Assembly (NCBI RefSeq): GCF_026151205.1
Contig: NC_087075.1
Location: forward strand, 13,777,628-13,841,627
From: Bolinopsis microptera
Taxonomy: Eukaryota; Ctenophora; Tentaculata; Lobata; Bolinopsidae
DNA length: 64,000 nucleotides
Direction of reading: 5' to 3'
The position numbers and the translations under genes were made by a program. Position 1 is the first letter of the stretch; each line of letters opens with the position of its first letter. Positions 22,609-34,749 of this stretch are shown here, piece after piece. A model generated the notes under the pieces. It saw only the letters and a list, made by a program, of their open reading frames with translations. It ran no database searches and was not told the origin of the DNA.

Positions 22609-25600
22609 ACTTGTTGAGTGTTCTTTAATTTGGCTTTTGTCATTGTATGATCGCATCAGCATTCGGCCCTACAATATTAGTATCCGATTTATATTCTTGA
22701 TTAATAAAGATAAAATGATAATAGTTATAGATGGACTAGGTCTCAGATAATTAACAGTAAACAGTAATACTGTGTCATTACAACGCAGATTATAGTGATA
22801 GTTCCATAAAAGCAGCAGGTGTAATGCTGTTATACTTATATGCCAAGCACACTAAAACGAAACTGACCATAAATTATACCAGACGTTTATGTTAACTATG
22901 TTAGACTGTCTTAACAAGAAGAAATAAGTCTCGACAGAATGCTTATATCTAGATTCTAGAATCCATTCAAATGCTTGGAATACTTTATGCACTACTATGT
23001 ATATGCATAACAAGGATAATCGAAGGAGCTTCCGAAAATATCACATAATGTTTTGAGGGTTAATCAGGTAATCTGTTGACCATATCAAGATCCAAGTATA
23101 TCAAGTTAAAACACAGTGCTGGCAAGCATGAGCACAACCGTGAAAATTTATACCCCCTTTACTCAGTTTTAAATTTGTTTCGTTAATATTGCTCTGATAT
23201 TTAGTTCAGCAGGTTTATTTTTGGTTCGAAATATTCTAATTCAATGTTAAACTGTTAAAGGTGGTAGACGTAGGAATGCAAATAGCCATGTTAAGATTTT
23301 TATAAAATTTACGCTAATTACTCGCCAGCACTGTTATACAGTTCTACGAAATTCGGCAAAAAAAACCCGAAATCGTCTTATTCAAGTTTTAAGTGTCTAA
23401 AAAACAGTGGTTTTGAATTAGAGAACTGAAATTTTGCAGGGTTTCTAGAACTTGTCCAAATCAAGTTTCAGGAGTAATTAGGGGGCAAACTGGAGCCCCT
23501 GTTTTCAGACAGATTGTTGTGAAGTACAGGGTGACATATTGGTACACTTTTAAACATCTATAATCTATATAATATGAGCAGACAACTGTATTTTGCTTTG
23601 CACAGCAGTTACAATTTTGTTAATGTTACAACTAGTCTAGACATCAAAACTGTGAAGCGAGCGATTATTTTACATTTGGGACCGGTCATTTAATTTGATA
23701 TCATTTCTTTTCCTTATGTTTGTACTTTTGTAGGAAGGAGACACTAGCCACTGGCCACTGGCCAGTGGCCATGGTCCATTCTACCTAATTTTGGGTTTTG
23801 TATCATAGAAATTTGCTGAGAGAAATCAACCTTTAGGTTTTGTCATAATCTTTTGGCATGTTCGCTTAGTTAACATCAAAGCCAAGGAATACATTGCGTA
23901 ATGTTCAAAAATTACCAATTTCCACCTCTAGTACCAATATAACCTAACAGTACTAATTCAACCTAATTTAAATTCAATCTATTCGTAGTAGTAGTTGACA
24001 GTGATAGAGTGACAGTGGCTGTTATAGAGTGACAGTGGAGGTTTCAATTGAACTATAGGACTATAAACTATACACCATATGGCATCTGCCATGTATTCAA
24101 GTATTCATATTTTCAAATTATTTGTTATAACATAATAACAGGCGTGTTGAAAGTATTAATTATTGCTGTTGTATATATAATATATTATATATATAATATA
24201 TATATAATATATTATTGCTGTTTGTCAGACGTTTCCCCCTTTTGCGCAGTTATTCATCACACACGTCTCTGCAAGCCTACTTATATATACCTACTATCGT
24301 TTATGAATACTTACAACACTATGATAAAAGCTTACCCGAAAATCTCTAAGTTTATTAACATCAAGTAAGACATCATCACCATGAGCAGAAACAACTGCTC
24401 ATAACCAGCATTCCTCCCTAGTTGCTATGGTTATAAAGTTATTGCTACCCAAACGTAACGGTCACATGACCGAACATAATTCATTTTTTTCAAACTGTAG
24501 AGATGATATAGTAATTTAACCTGACAAGGTGTAAATGAGAGCACTTACAATTTTTACTGATATGAATTAATGCTAACTTCTACGCCTGGCAACCCCTGGG
24601 TTTTCTTGAGTCAGAGAATCATTTTTTTGTTGTTTTCTTGAGAAAAAATCCCATCCTGGTACTCGGTGTAGTGGTTAATAAGTTTTTTGAAGTTTAAGTC
24701 TTGTTAGCCAATTAGCAAGAAGCAAGTAAGCCTGGTACCTGGTGCAGTGGTTACGTTTCAAGCGGGGTGCTCTGAATAAACTAACTTTTGTAAACTTTAT
24801 ATTTAAACCTGTTTCTCAAATTATTAACTGAGTACAGACAGATCCGTCTGAAAAAATCTATTTGCCGACACACGAAGCTTTCAGAGGATTTTTGACGTTT
24901 TTGAGTCCCATTAGGTGCCCTTTATAGCTGATCAGTAAATTTTACTTTTCTTTAATTTAATTTGTTTTGTTGAAGGTATAATTCGTCAAATAACACGTTT
25001 TGCGTCCAAGAAGAAGGTTTAAATCCATTAATTGACCTTGTCAATTTGTGCCATTTTAATATTACATTTAAGAGTTCACGCTGGCAGTTAGCCAGTCTAT
25101 TTCTGGCAATTAGCCAGTCTTTTTTATTTACCCAACATCATTAGCCATGCTATTCAGGTGTAACTCAGAGTATCCACTATTCTCATTAAAACTTAATTAA
25201 GTGATAAATGGAACTGTCTCACGTTTGGAAGCGTAGAGTTATGATTTATGAAACGTTGTGTTTGGGAAACTGTAGGGCAATTATCCGTTTTCCATAATGT
25301 TGGGCGCCTTCTGCGTCCTTAGGCTTAATAACTTCAAAGTGGTCGTACTGCAACGATAAAACGGCATTAATTTCTATAGAAAAGGAAACACTTTTCAGTA
25401 AATAGACACTAACGCCATTTTATGTTGCAACTTGTTTTTATGAATCTATAAAGCGGTTTCCTCAGCAATAGGCATATTATAGTTGTTGATATTTTTTAGT
25501 TGATATTTCTTCCAGATTTACTTTTATTTTATTTTACACAGTGGAGTGTATTTCCATTTTGGTTTGATGGTTCTGGATGATATATAAAAATATAAGGATC

Positions 25601-25799
25601 CCAATCGTCATAGACTTCCGTATTGTTCCTGCTATTTATATTCCCCCAATAACAGCAGTTAATACCTAAAAGTATATGATTTATGGAACCTTAGATAAAG
25701 CTATAATCAACTTATTATAAGCCTGTAATTAACCTACAATTAAGTTTTAATTATAATTATTTAATCATAATTAAGATCTAACCAGCTCATTCTCAGGCA

Positions 25800-28700
25800 A
25801 TGGCGGTGAATGTGATTCAGTCGATAGTGTTGCTAGTTATTAACATAGTGTTTATACTACTGGGAGGATATGCATTCAGCGTTTTGGAGTCAAGAGAAGA
25901 CAAAAACGTAATTATAATATACAAATTAAATATAAATACTGAGCAGCTGATGCGACCATGTTGTATCTCCAATTTTTTAATTTACAAACACTCAATCAAC
26001 ACTTGGTGATGGTCTAGTCAGTGACATCCATAAACTGTTTTTTTGCTGACGTTGATGGATTTGAAACTGATACTACGAATTGAATATTTTACTGAGGACT
26101 ATACCTCATGCTATACTTAGCTCCCAGATTTATACCCAAGTGTTTTCAATATCAACGGTATTTTATGTTTTACTTGCAGTAAAAAACAACCATTCTAGAC
26201 TTATAACACGCTGAATTGCAGATTGAGAGGTATATGAATATATCAGAAGAAGTGTTAAGAGCGGTTGACAGCATGACAGATGCTGACATTGGACCGTGAG
26301 TGTTTTTAAATCATAAATAATGAAATGTAATTAGTGAACAAATATAATTAGTGAAATATAATTAATGAAATATAATTAGTGAACGAATATAATAAAGTAA
26401 ATCGAAATCAGTTCCAAATTAATAAAATACATATTTTAATCAACGCGCTTTCAGAGCGGATGTTGAGAATATAACAATCTGGCAGAACGCAACTTATTTT
26501 CAAGATATGATCGACATTGGGTGTGCTCACGATAAGACAGTCCCCTGGACTTACGGGCAGTCCTTCTACTATTCTCTTTCTGTCATCACCACCGTTGGTA
26601 AGTACCGTTATTAGTTGGTAAGTTCTAGGTTTATAACTTTAGTTTAGTGGATATTTGGTAAGTTCTGGGTTTATAACTTTAGTAGTGTGGATACTTGGTT
26701 AGTTCTGGGTTTATAACTTTAGTAGTGTGGATACTTGGTTAGTTTTGGGTTTATAACTTTAGTAGTGTGAATACTTGGTTAGTTCTGGCATTATAACTTT
26801 AGTAGTGTGGATACTTGGTTAGTTCTGGCATTATAACTTTAGTAGGAATTAAACGGAATTAAACGGAATTAAACGGAATTAAACGTAAAGTTGTCGGAGA
26901 TGGCACTAACACCATCGTCTCGACTATACATGAATGAATAACATATCTAGAGTAAGTAAAATTCGAGATTCAAGAATCATGAGAATTTAAAACAAAATCA
27001 CTTAAAATTTAACTCCCGTACAAACAACCGAAATAGAAATAATTGCTGAAATAATAATTTAACAATAGAGGAAGTAGTAAAAGGCAACTTCAATGGTCAC
27101 TAAACTGCGATATTAGTATTCGAGTCCACAAAAGACACATTCATACTCAAACAGTCCTCCCACTCACAGTCACAACGTACTGGAAACAGTAATCACTAGT
27201 GTTCCATGCTCGTACAACAGATCGTGAAATCTGCATAATGATGGTTGATCTGTATTATGTCTGTTGAGTTGGTAGTCCTGATGGGGTGACAGGCAGTATT
27301 GTGTGGATACTTGGTTAGTTCTGGCATTATAACTTTAGTAGTGTGGATACTTGGTTAGTTCTGGGTTTATAACTTTAGTAGTGTGGATACTTGGTTAGTT
27401 CTGGCATTATAACTTTAGTAGTGTGGATACTTGGTTAGTTCTGGCATTATAACTTTAGTAGTGTGGATACTTGGTTAGTTCTGACATTATAACTTTAGTA
27501 GTGTGGATACTTGGTTAGTTCTGGGTTTATAACTTTAGTAGTGTGGATACTTGGTTAGTTCTGGGTTTATAACTTTAGGAGTGTGGATACTTGGTTAGTT
27601 CTGGGTTTATAACTTTAGTAGTGTGGATACTTGGTTAGTTCTGGGTTTATAACTTTAGTAGTGTGGATACTTGGTTAGTTCTGGCATTATAACTTTAGTA
27701 GTGTGGATACTTGGTTAGTTCTGGCATTATAACTTTAGTAGTGTGGATACTTGGTTAGTTCTGGGTTTATAACTTTAGTAGTGTGGATACTTGGTTAGTT
27801 CTGGGTTTATAACTTTAGTAGTGTGGATACTTGGTTAGTTCTGGGTTTATAACTTTAGTAGTGTGGATACTTGGTTAGTTCTGGGTTTATAACTTTAGTA
27901 GTGTGGATACTTGGTTAGTTCTGGGTTTATAACTTTAGTAGTGTGGATACTTGGTTAGTTCTGGGTTTATAACTTTAGTAGTGTGGATACTTGGTTAGTT
28001 CTGGGTTTATAACTTTAGTAGTGTGGATACTTGGTTAGTTCTGGGTTTATAACTTTAGTAGTGTGGATACTTGGTAAGTTCTGGGTTTATAACTTTGACT
28101 CAGTTAATGCTTGGTTAACTATGTAGTTTATCCGTAGTACAGCTTTATCTATGGCCTCGAAGCCTTTAGAACCGGGTTTGCCATACCAGAGACTATAAAT
28201 ATTTTCGATATACGACAGTTCATTTAAGTAGGAATTTTTGTCAATTTGCAATTAGAAATAGTGATTTTGCGCACACCTAAAAGTTTAATCCGAAATATTG
28301 ACACTCAAGTAGGTGAAGACAGGTCTACCCTACGAGTAATGTGAATATTTTGATAACACTATTTTGTTGTAAAATTTACTGAGAATTTGATCTTATTTCC
28401 CCAACCCCGACCCTTGCTACGGTTAGGTAAGAATAGGATATAACTACCTTATTGTAGTTTTATTCTTCCAGGTAAAATCAGAGCTAACATTCATCCCAGC
28501 TCATCATACTCCTGTATTTTTATTGTAATACTGTGGGCGTTCCTCCAATCGGCGCGGCGGCATCCGGCGGCGACGTGCATCCCTGGGGCGTTTATTCACA
28601 CTTTAAAACTGCGCATCTTTCCGTCCGTATTACCTTAAGTCTATACGGTGACTTGTGGAGTGATAACAATATATACCGTTGATAAAGTAAGCCAAGTTTA

Positions 28701-31357
28701 CGTAACTGGTTTTTTTTTCTCAACCCGACAAATATCTTTATGCTTCGAGAAACAACTTTGGTTTAAACAACTTTTTAAGCTCCGCAGTGAGGTCGCAGCT
28801 CTGTATTGTGATATAAGAACTGTCAACAGAACTAGAACTTGCATTAAATGGCTTCCAATGGCACGCGGCTAGCTCTTGTGCGTACGATCACGACCAATAA
28901 AAATAATAAAACCGATCAAGAATTGAGATAAGAATTGAACCATTAATTAACTCGTCCCTTTGTATTCCAAATTACAGGAACTGCGCAAAGACTTGTACCT
29001 GTAAATATACACTATCATTTCTAGTTCTCTGAAATTGCTAAGCAAGGGTTTGGTGCCTTGTTCCAGCTGCGTCACGAAAACAGTTAGCCAACTGTTGACA
29101 GTTTCTTCTAGCTAATTGTCGCTCTATTTGACCTCAGCACACAGTACTTTGACACTTTATATATATATTTCTTGTTGTTGAGCTGTGCTATTTCCGGTAG
29201 AAAAATGGAGATCAAAGCGAGGGCTTCCTCTCCAAACCCCTGGTTATTATAACAGACTGCATGTGATATGGGACTTGAAGTACGCGAGAAATTTTTAAAA
29301 AACCAATCTTCAACTTTTACTAAGTTCTTTCACTGTGTTTCACTTTCACTATTTTCACTGCATGTGCCTAAAATTTGTTATTCACTTTCACTTTCACTTC
29401 CAGGTCAGGTTGTAATGTAAATATGTAATGTATAAGTATTCATAATGTATTATGCTTAACTTTCATCTTTACCTCTCAGGTTGGGGAGTAATGACGCCCA
29501 GTTCCTACACAAGCAAGGCTGTAACATGCCTGTACGCTCTTGTGGGCATACCCATTTACGCCATGTTCATTGCGCAAATCAAAAACAAATGTGGTACCAT
29601 CTTCAGAAAAACAGTGAGTTACTCATGAAAACCGTTTAGTTTTTAGACTTTAGTAATTGAAAATTCGATTAATGCAGTACGCAAAACAAATTATTTCTAT
29701 TAAGCTAGATTTATTACGCTTTGTTAATTGTTATGCGGGTATGCCTTCATGATCTCACCAGTCACCACTTTTAGCAAGTGCTAAACTGACAAACACTAAT
29801 CTATGGTCTAACAATAAAACCCTCACAATTTATCATATTTTTCTTAAAAGCGCACCTATAACTTTATAAGGAATATGTTATCACTCCAATTTCTATCCAA
29901 CGCAAACATAATCTTTTTGCTAAGATTATGTTTGCGTTTCATTGCTCAACAGCTGTTCGAAGGATAAAATTTAAGACTTCAATATCATCGATGTTTTGTG
30001 TTTCACTTTCACTTTCACAGGTCAGAGTGTCACGAGATCTGAGCTGGTACTGGATACCGCTCTGTGTTGGAATATTGGGTACCATCTTCATGAACATTAC
30101 GATCAATGTGGCAGTTGATTGGGTCAGGTTGAAGACCAAGCAGCTGATAAACAACGATTGTAAACTCATACCTCCTTACTTTCACTGGCAGGTAAATTAA
30201 ACTCCGCCAGGTTCGGATAAGTTTCACTGAATCTGAGATTGAGAGTATATACACAGATTTGACGCCATTGAGGATAAAACAATATAGATACAGTTGATAT
30301 CAGTCAAATGATAGAATTAAAACATATGATAAAATTAAAGTTGAAACTCACAATTCAAATAACAGTATCACATTACTGCAGTAACACTGTAATCAGTAAT
30401 TAGTAATTACTGATTACTGTTATAGTAACACTGTAATCAGTAATTAGTAATTAGTAATTACTGTAGTAACACTGTAATCAGTAATTAGTAATTACTGATT
30501 ACTGTAGTAACACTGTAATCAGTAATTAGTAATTAGTAATTACTGTAGTAACACTGTAATCAGTAATTAGTAATTACTGATTACTGTAGTAACACTGTAA
30601 TCAGTAATTAGTAATTAGTAATTACTGTAGTAACACTGTAATCAGTAATTAGTAATTACTGATTACTGTAGTAACACTGTAATCAGTAATTAGTAATTAG
30701 TAATTACTGTAGTAACACTGTAATCAGTAATTAGTAATTAGTAATTACTGCAGTAACACTGTAATCAGTAATTAGTAATTAGTAATTACTGTAGTAACAC
30801 TGTAATTAGTAATTAGTAATCAGTAATTAGTAATTAGTAATTAGTAATTAGTAATTAGTAATCAGTAATTAGTAATAAGTAATTAGTAATTAGTAATTAG
30901 TAATTAGTAATTACTGTAGTAACACTGTAATCAGTAATTAGTAATTAGTAATTACTGTAGTAACACTGTAATTAGTAATTAGTAATTAGTAATTAGTAAT
31001 TATTAATCAGTAATTAGTAACTAGTAATTAGTAATTAGTAATTAGTAATTAGTAATTAGTAATCAGTAATTAGTAATTAGTAATTACTGTAGTAACACTG
31101 TAATCGTTACCTGCAGGAGAATGTGACACTATGGGAAGGTATCTATTTCCAGTTCATCACCGTCAGTACCATCGGTTTTGGTGACAGCTATCATAGGTTT
31201 TTAATTAATACATTTTTTATGTTATAAGTTACCCCTTGGGCATGCATAAGTTTTCTATACATCTGCTTTATCTTTAAGAGTTTAAGAAAGCTTATATTTC
31301 AGACTATTTCCATGTGCATGGTTTGTTGTGACGTAATCTTGTATTGTGTATTGAATT

Positions 31358-31400
<43 letters not shown>

Positions 31401-31846
31401 CACTACAATGTTAAAATTACTGACTACTTTCGCTTTCAGTTTGTTGGAGTGTAAAGATAACAGTGCGGACAGTGTAATGTCTGCTGTTGTGGGTTTCATC
31501 TTCTTCACACTTCTGCTAGGTATGGTAGTGGAATATTATAGTAGACAGTAAGAATAATTATATGAGTAAAAAGTTTATAAAATCAAAAATTATATGTTAA
31601 GTTATAGAACTCCTGATCCAATAAGGCTGGCAACAAAGCATGTTATACAATTAAGCCCTTTTCTAAACACACTGTGCTGAAAAGGACTATTAATCACCGA
31701 ATTTTTCAGGTATGTTGGCGCATTTGTTTGACGTAATCGCCGACAAAAGTCAAACCGGAGTCTCATCGCTGTCTTCCAAATTAAACAAAAGACTGGGAGG
31801 TGCAAATAGAGACAAATACGGGAACAGAACCTATGGAAGAATTTAG
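25800..31846 (+). CDS. Two-pore-domain K+ channel (K2P), 8 exons
   Basis: Join 25800..25907, 26222..26295, 26455..26597, 29480..29613, 30021..30191, 31117..31196, 31440..31519, 31710..31846; phases agree at every junction, giving 308 aa. Exon 1: TM1 (VIQSIVLLVINIVFILLGGY). Exons 2-3: extracellular cap, then the first pore helix ending SVITTVG. Exon 4: WGVMTP and TM2. Exon 5: TM3 region. Exon 6: second pore STIGFGD. Exons 7-8: TM4 (VMSAVVGFIFFTLLLGM) and a short basic cytosolic tail. K2P channels set background K+ conductance at the plasma membrane as dimers. Odd point: the first filter reads TTVGWG, with Trp where K+ channels usually have Tyr or Phe. A 5' UTR exon is possible because TTCTCAG precedes the start. 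Confidence 0.9.
26598..28096. repeat. 40-bp minisatellite beginning at a K2P 5' splice site
   Basis: About 6 copies (26598-26844) and about 20 copies (27295-28096) of a unit like GTGTGGATACTTGGTTAGTT followed by CTGGGTTTATAACTTTAGTA. The first copies contain TTGGTAAGTT, resembling the real donor GTTG|GTAAGT at 26597/26598. Later copies mostly read GGTTAGTT. It is interrupted by a LINE tail fragment. Confidence 0.9.
26845..27294 (-). mobile_element. 3' end of a LINE inserted in the minisatellite
   Basis: On the minus strand the segment has a frame containing SRSVVRAWNT, like the C-terminal end of non-LTR reverse transcriptases. A 3' UTR follows, then four copies of a GTTTAATTCC tail. Flanks on both sides are the 40-bp repeat, so insertion came after array growth. 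Confidence 0.5.
29901..29936. other. Perfect 15-bp hairpin in K2P intron 4
   Basis: CGCAAACATAATCTT and its exact inverse complement AAGATTATGTTTGCG are separated by 6 nt, about 85 nt before exon 5. It could be a MITE core or an RNA hairpin; there is no evidence for a microRNA. Confidence 0.6.
30370..31105. repeat. Complex AGTAATT/CTGTAGTAACACTGTAATC array in K2P intron 5
   Basis: Interleaved copies of AGTAATT and a longer unit containing TACTGTAGTAACACTGTAAT. Local palindromes (AGTAATTACTGATTACT) make it hairpin-rich. The array ends 11 nt before the 3' splice site of exon 6. Confidence 0.9.
31352..31404. repeat. (TTTCAC)n tract near a K2P 3' splice site
   Basis: About nine TTTCAC units lie 36 nt before exon 7. 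Shorter runs of the same word occur at 29331-29400 and directly at the exon 5 acceptor (30001-30020). Confidence 0.9.
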
Positions 31847-32754
31847 AAAATAGCCCGCAATATTCCAACAAATCCTTGTTTTTTTAATTTAAGGACAGAG
31901 AAAGAAACTAAATGTTCCCGCTACTATACTTATATAAAGGGTGAGTAAGACAACAATGTGACAGTATATCTGATAATTATATTATGATGTCAGTTGTTAA
32001 TGAGTACTGATGAGAGAACGTTTAAAAAAATGATAAACATCAAAATTAGTAGATTTGTTAAGAGGTTACTATAATTGTAAAACGCACGTTCGGTAATGTA
32101 ATGGTAAGCAATAACAGAGAAAAATAATAAAATGCAACTCCTTTTTAAGAAGTGGAGCTCAAATTGATAATATTGAAAAAATAATGATGAAGATTAATGA
32201 AATGTGATGTGAGTGTTCTTTATTTATATTGATTTGAATTTTGTGTTGTTAATTTCTTAGTTTCCTAACATGATATCACGATATCAATTTGTGATTGCAT
32301 CGTTTTATTATAGATTTATTGAATAATTTTAACGTTTTAAGTATTGACATGATACAATTGGAAAATTAAGCTACTGAATTTGAGGAGAGTTGACGAATTG
32401 GAAATCAAGGTTGATGATGAACTGGATGAAGCAGAAATTATGGGAACGCTGTAATGTACTAGAATCTGGTACCATCGAATATATATTTTTCTTAAGATGT
32501 ATAAAAAGTCTCCATAATAGTTCGCCTAGATAATTTTCATAGCATTCCCAATTCCAAGATTATCATAAAGGGAGAATAATATACTGAGAACACATTTCCC
32601 CGATTTAATACAGCATCTTTGTAAAGTTTTTGGCGAACATTCCATCATTGTAAAAAACTTATCCATTTTCATATTGTAGAAATGAGATTTTCTCTCTCAA
32701 CATGTCAAATGTTAGAATTTCCACTTTATCGGCCTAACTGGACTAAAATTAAAA
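31847..32754. other. 3' flank of the K2P gene, no gene seen
   Basis: AT-rich, with no repeat structure or exon that I can support. It probably includes the channel 3' UTR. Confidence 0.5.
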
Positions 32755-33705
32755 ATGACATTTTTTGAAATAACTCAATCTTTAAGATTCTTGACTGGTC
32801 ACGTAGCATGCAACATGAAGCTTCACGAGCAGAAGTTCGAGCTGTTAAATCACCTCCATAACAGTAAGAGCTCATTCCTCGAACTACCATTCTTTACCGA
32901 AACACTGCGTTTCAAAGTATCCAGTCAGGACATATTTTACCCTGTCGAAAACGTCCGAGATCTTGGAGTTATGGTTTCAAGTGATTAGTGATCTCAGCTG
33001 GTCGACACACATCGGCAACATGGTATCCAAAGCAAGGAGCACGTTATCTTGGGTATTCAGTGTCTTCAAAACTCGTGACAAGACCGTAATGACTACTCTC
33101 TACAAGTCACTAGTAAGAAGCCTACTGGAGTATTGCTGCCCACTCTGGAGCCCTACCAAGGTGACTGAAATACAGCTGATAGAGGGGGTGCAAAGAACTT
33201 TCACCAGTCGTATTGGCGGTCTTCAACATCTCAACTATTGGGAAAGACTCGTACAGCTTAAATTGATGTCTCTACAGTGCAGACGGGAGAGGTATATCAT
33301 CCTGATGATGTGAAGGATTCTCCATAATGTGGTACCAAACTGCTGTGATATCAAGTTCAAGGTGACCCCAAGACAGGGGGATGTAGCTGTCAACTCATAC
33401 CCTCATTGTCAAAGTCAAGTTCCTAAAGCAACCAGTCACTGTACGACAGGTGTTTTGCAATTCAAGGACCAAAGCTGTGGAACAAAGTGCCTTACTCAAA
33501 CAATAAAGGCTGATTTATCCTTGGACATGTTTAAGTTTAGTTTGTCGAACTTTCTTGCTTTGATACCGGACAACTCTCCGGTCGCCGGCTACAGCTGCAG
33601 TTGGTCAAACTCACTGGTTGACTACTCGCCATCCAGGTGGTCAGATATCTGATGACCCTTCCGGCTCCACGGATGACCTCAACGAAGTAACGAAGTAAGT
33701 AAAGT
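32755..33705 (+). pseudogene. 5'-truncated, frameshifted LINE reverse transcriptase fragment
   Basis: Three consecutive frames (to 32986, then about 32986-33313, then 33329-33652) together resemble the C-terminal part of a non-LTR retrotransposon reverse transcriptase. Landmarks are RDLGVMVSSD, then LSWSTHIGNMVSKARSTLSW, LYKSLVRSLLEYCCPLW and EGVQRTFTSRIGGL. The frame breaks show it is dead. After the stop a short repeat of ACGAAGTA (about 33676-33700) looks like the simple-repeat tail of CR1-like elements; clade assignment is a guess. Confidence 0.8.
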
Positions 33706-34749
33706 TAAAAAACTATACTTGAAATAACTTTAAAAGCTCAAAAACTGCTTCGTTAATGTACTAATTTTAAGTTTTAACGGAAATGGACTAAAGTTCGAAT
33801 TTCGAGTTTTTCCAGTTCACAGTTCACATGCCTTTCATTTGGCTTAGTAAATAATATTGGAGCATGCCATAGAATAGTTGTCATGAAATAGTTGTGTGTG
33901 TGTGTGTGTGTGTATATGTGCGACAGTGAAGATAATTCTGTATTTTATCGTCAAATATTCAGAAGTTTAGCCTTAGGCTTCTAGACTTTTTTAAAATAAA
34001 TTTTTAAAAGAGAGGCATGGCCAAGTTAGCCCACGAGAGGATAGCATTGAGATGCTCTGCCTGGGGAAGGTTGCCGGTGAAATCAGAGTGAATGGTAGGC
34101 TTATAGATATTGAGTGGACACTGGACTCATGCGGTGGTCCAGGAAATGATTCCAGCGTTGTGTACCAGCTATATTATTGGACAGAAAAACTGATTTTTTC
34201 TAAACATGTATAAAAAGTCTCCAAAGTATCGCCAGGCATGGTTTCCAATATATTTTAAAACTATTATCGTAGTTCCTATAAAATGGTTTGCAGAGCTATT
34301 TTAAGCATTTGTTATGTTATAGATCGCTGTAAGTGTAAGTACATTATTTTGGCCTTAAGTTGTTTTAAATTGGTTGTGGCAGATGAATGTGTACGTTGTG
34401 CAGTGGGCACCAGAAAGTTTTAGAAGAATTAGCAGGAGAATGCACGAAAAGCAGGAAGCAACATTAATTTTAAAAGATCCAACAGATTTTATATCAATTT
34501 GTGGACATCAGAAGTGCTACTCTGGTGGTGTACTGCTTTATACGAAGATACAAAACAACTTTCTGGCAAATTTCATTGACTGTTATACGTATTAGAGAAA
34601 ATCATACACAAAAATTGCTATGCAATAATATGATCGATTAATTATTTATTGAATACACATATGAAACATACCAAAAACATATCACACAATCACTTGACTT
34701 TCTTCCGACTTCTGAAGTCCATCAGTTCTTTATTCTTTATCACGTCGGT
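33706..34749. other. Gene-free interval with 3' flank of the minus-strand modular gene
   Basis: Contains a (TG)n run near 33893-33912. TTTATT at 34645-34650 reads AATAAA on the minus strand, a likely poly(A) signal about 100 nt after the stop codon of the gene at 34750-38592. Confidence 0.5.

Larger units (their letters stand above)
17069..25799. other. Long gene-free stretch
   Basis: No supported exon. It contains small mobile-element remnants (18325-18490, 21241-21425, 22496-22608), inverted CCGTTATAA words near 17805-17832 and 20875-20912, an 18-bp palindrome GGCCACTGGCCAGTGGCC near 23753-23770, and a TATATAATATATT palindromic run near 24175-24215. Confidence 0.5.

Noticed and set aside
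24655..24770. Two tRNA A-box-like words (GGTGTAGTGGTTAA and GGTGCAGTGGTTA)
   Set aside because: No B box at the right distance and no fold; at most fragments of SINE heads.
26598..28096. CRISPR-like array
   Set aside because: The 40-bp units are directly adjacent with no unique spacers, and the context is an animal intron.
31602..31871. 89-codon minus-strand frame
   Set aside because: Antisense to the last K2P exon, which fits the channel gene in frame and phase.
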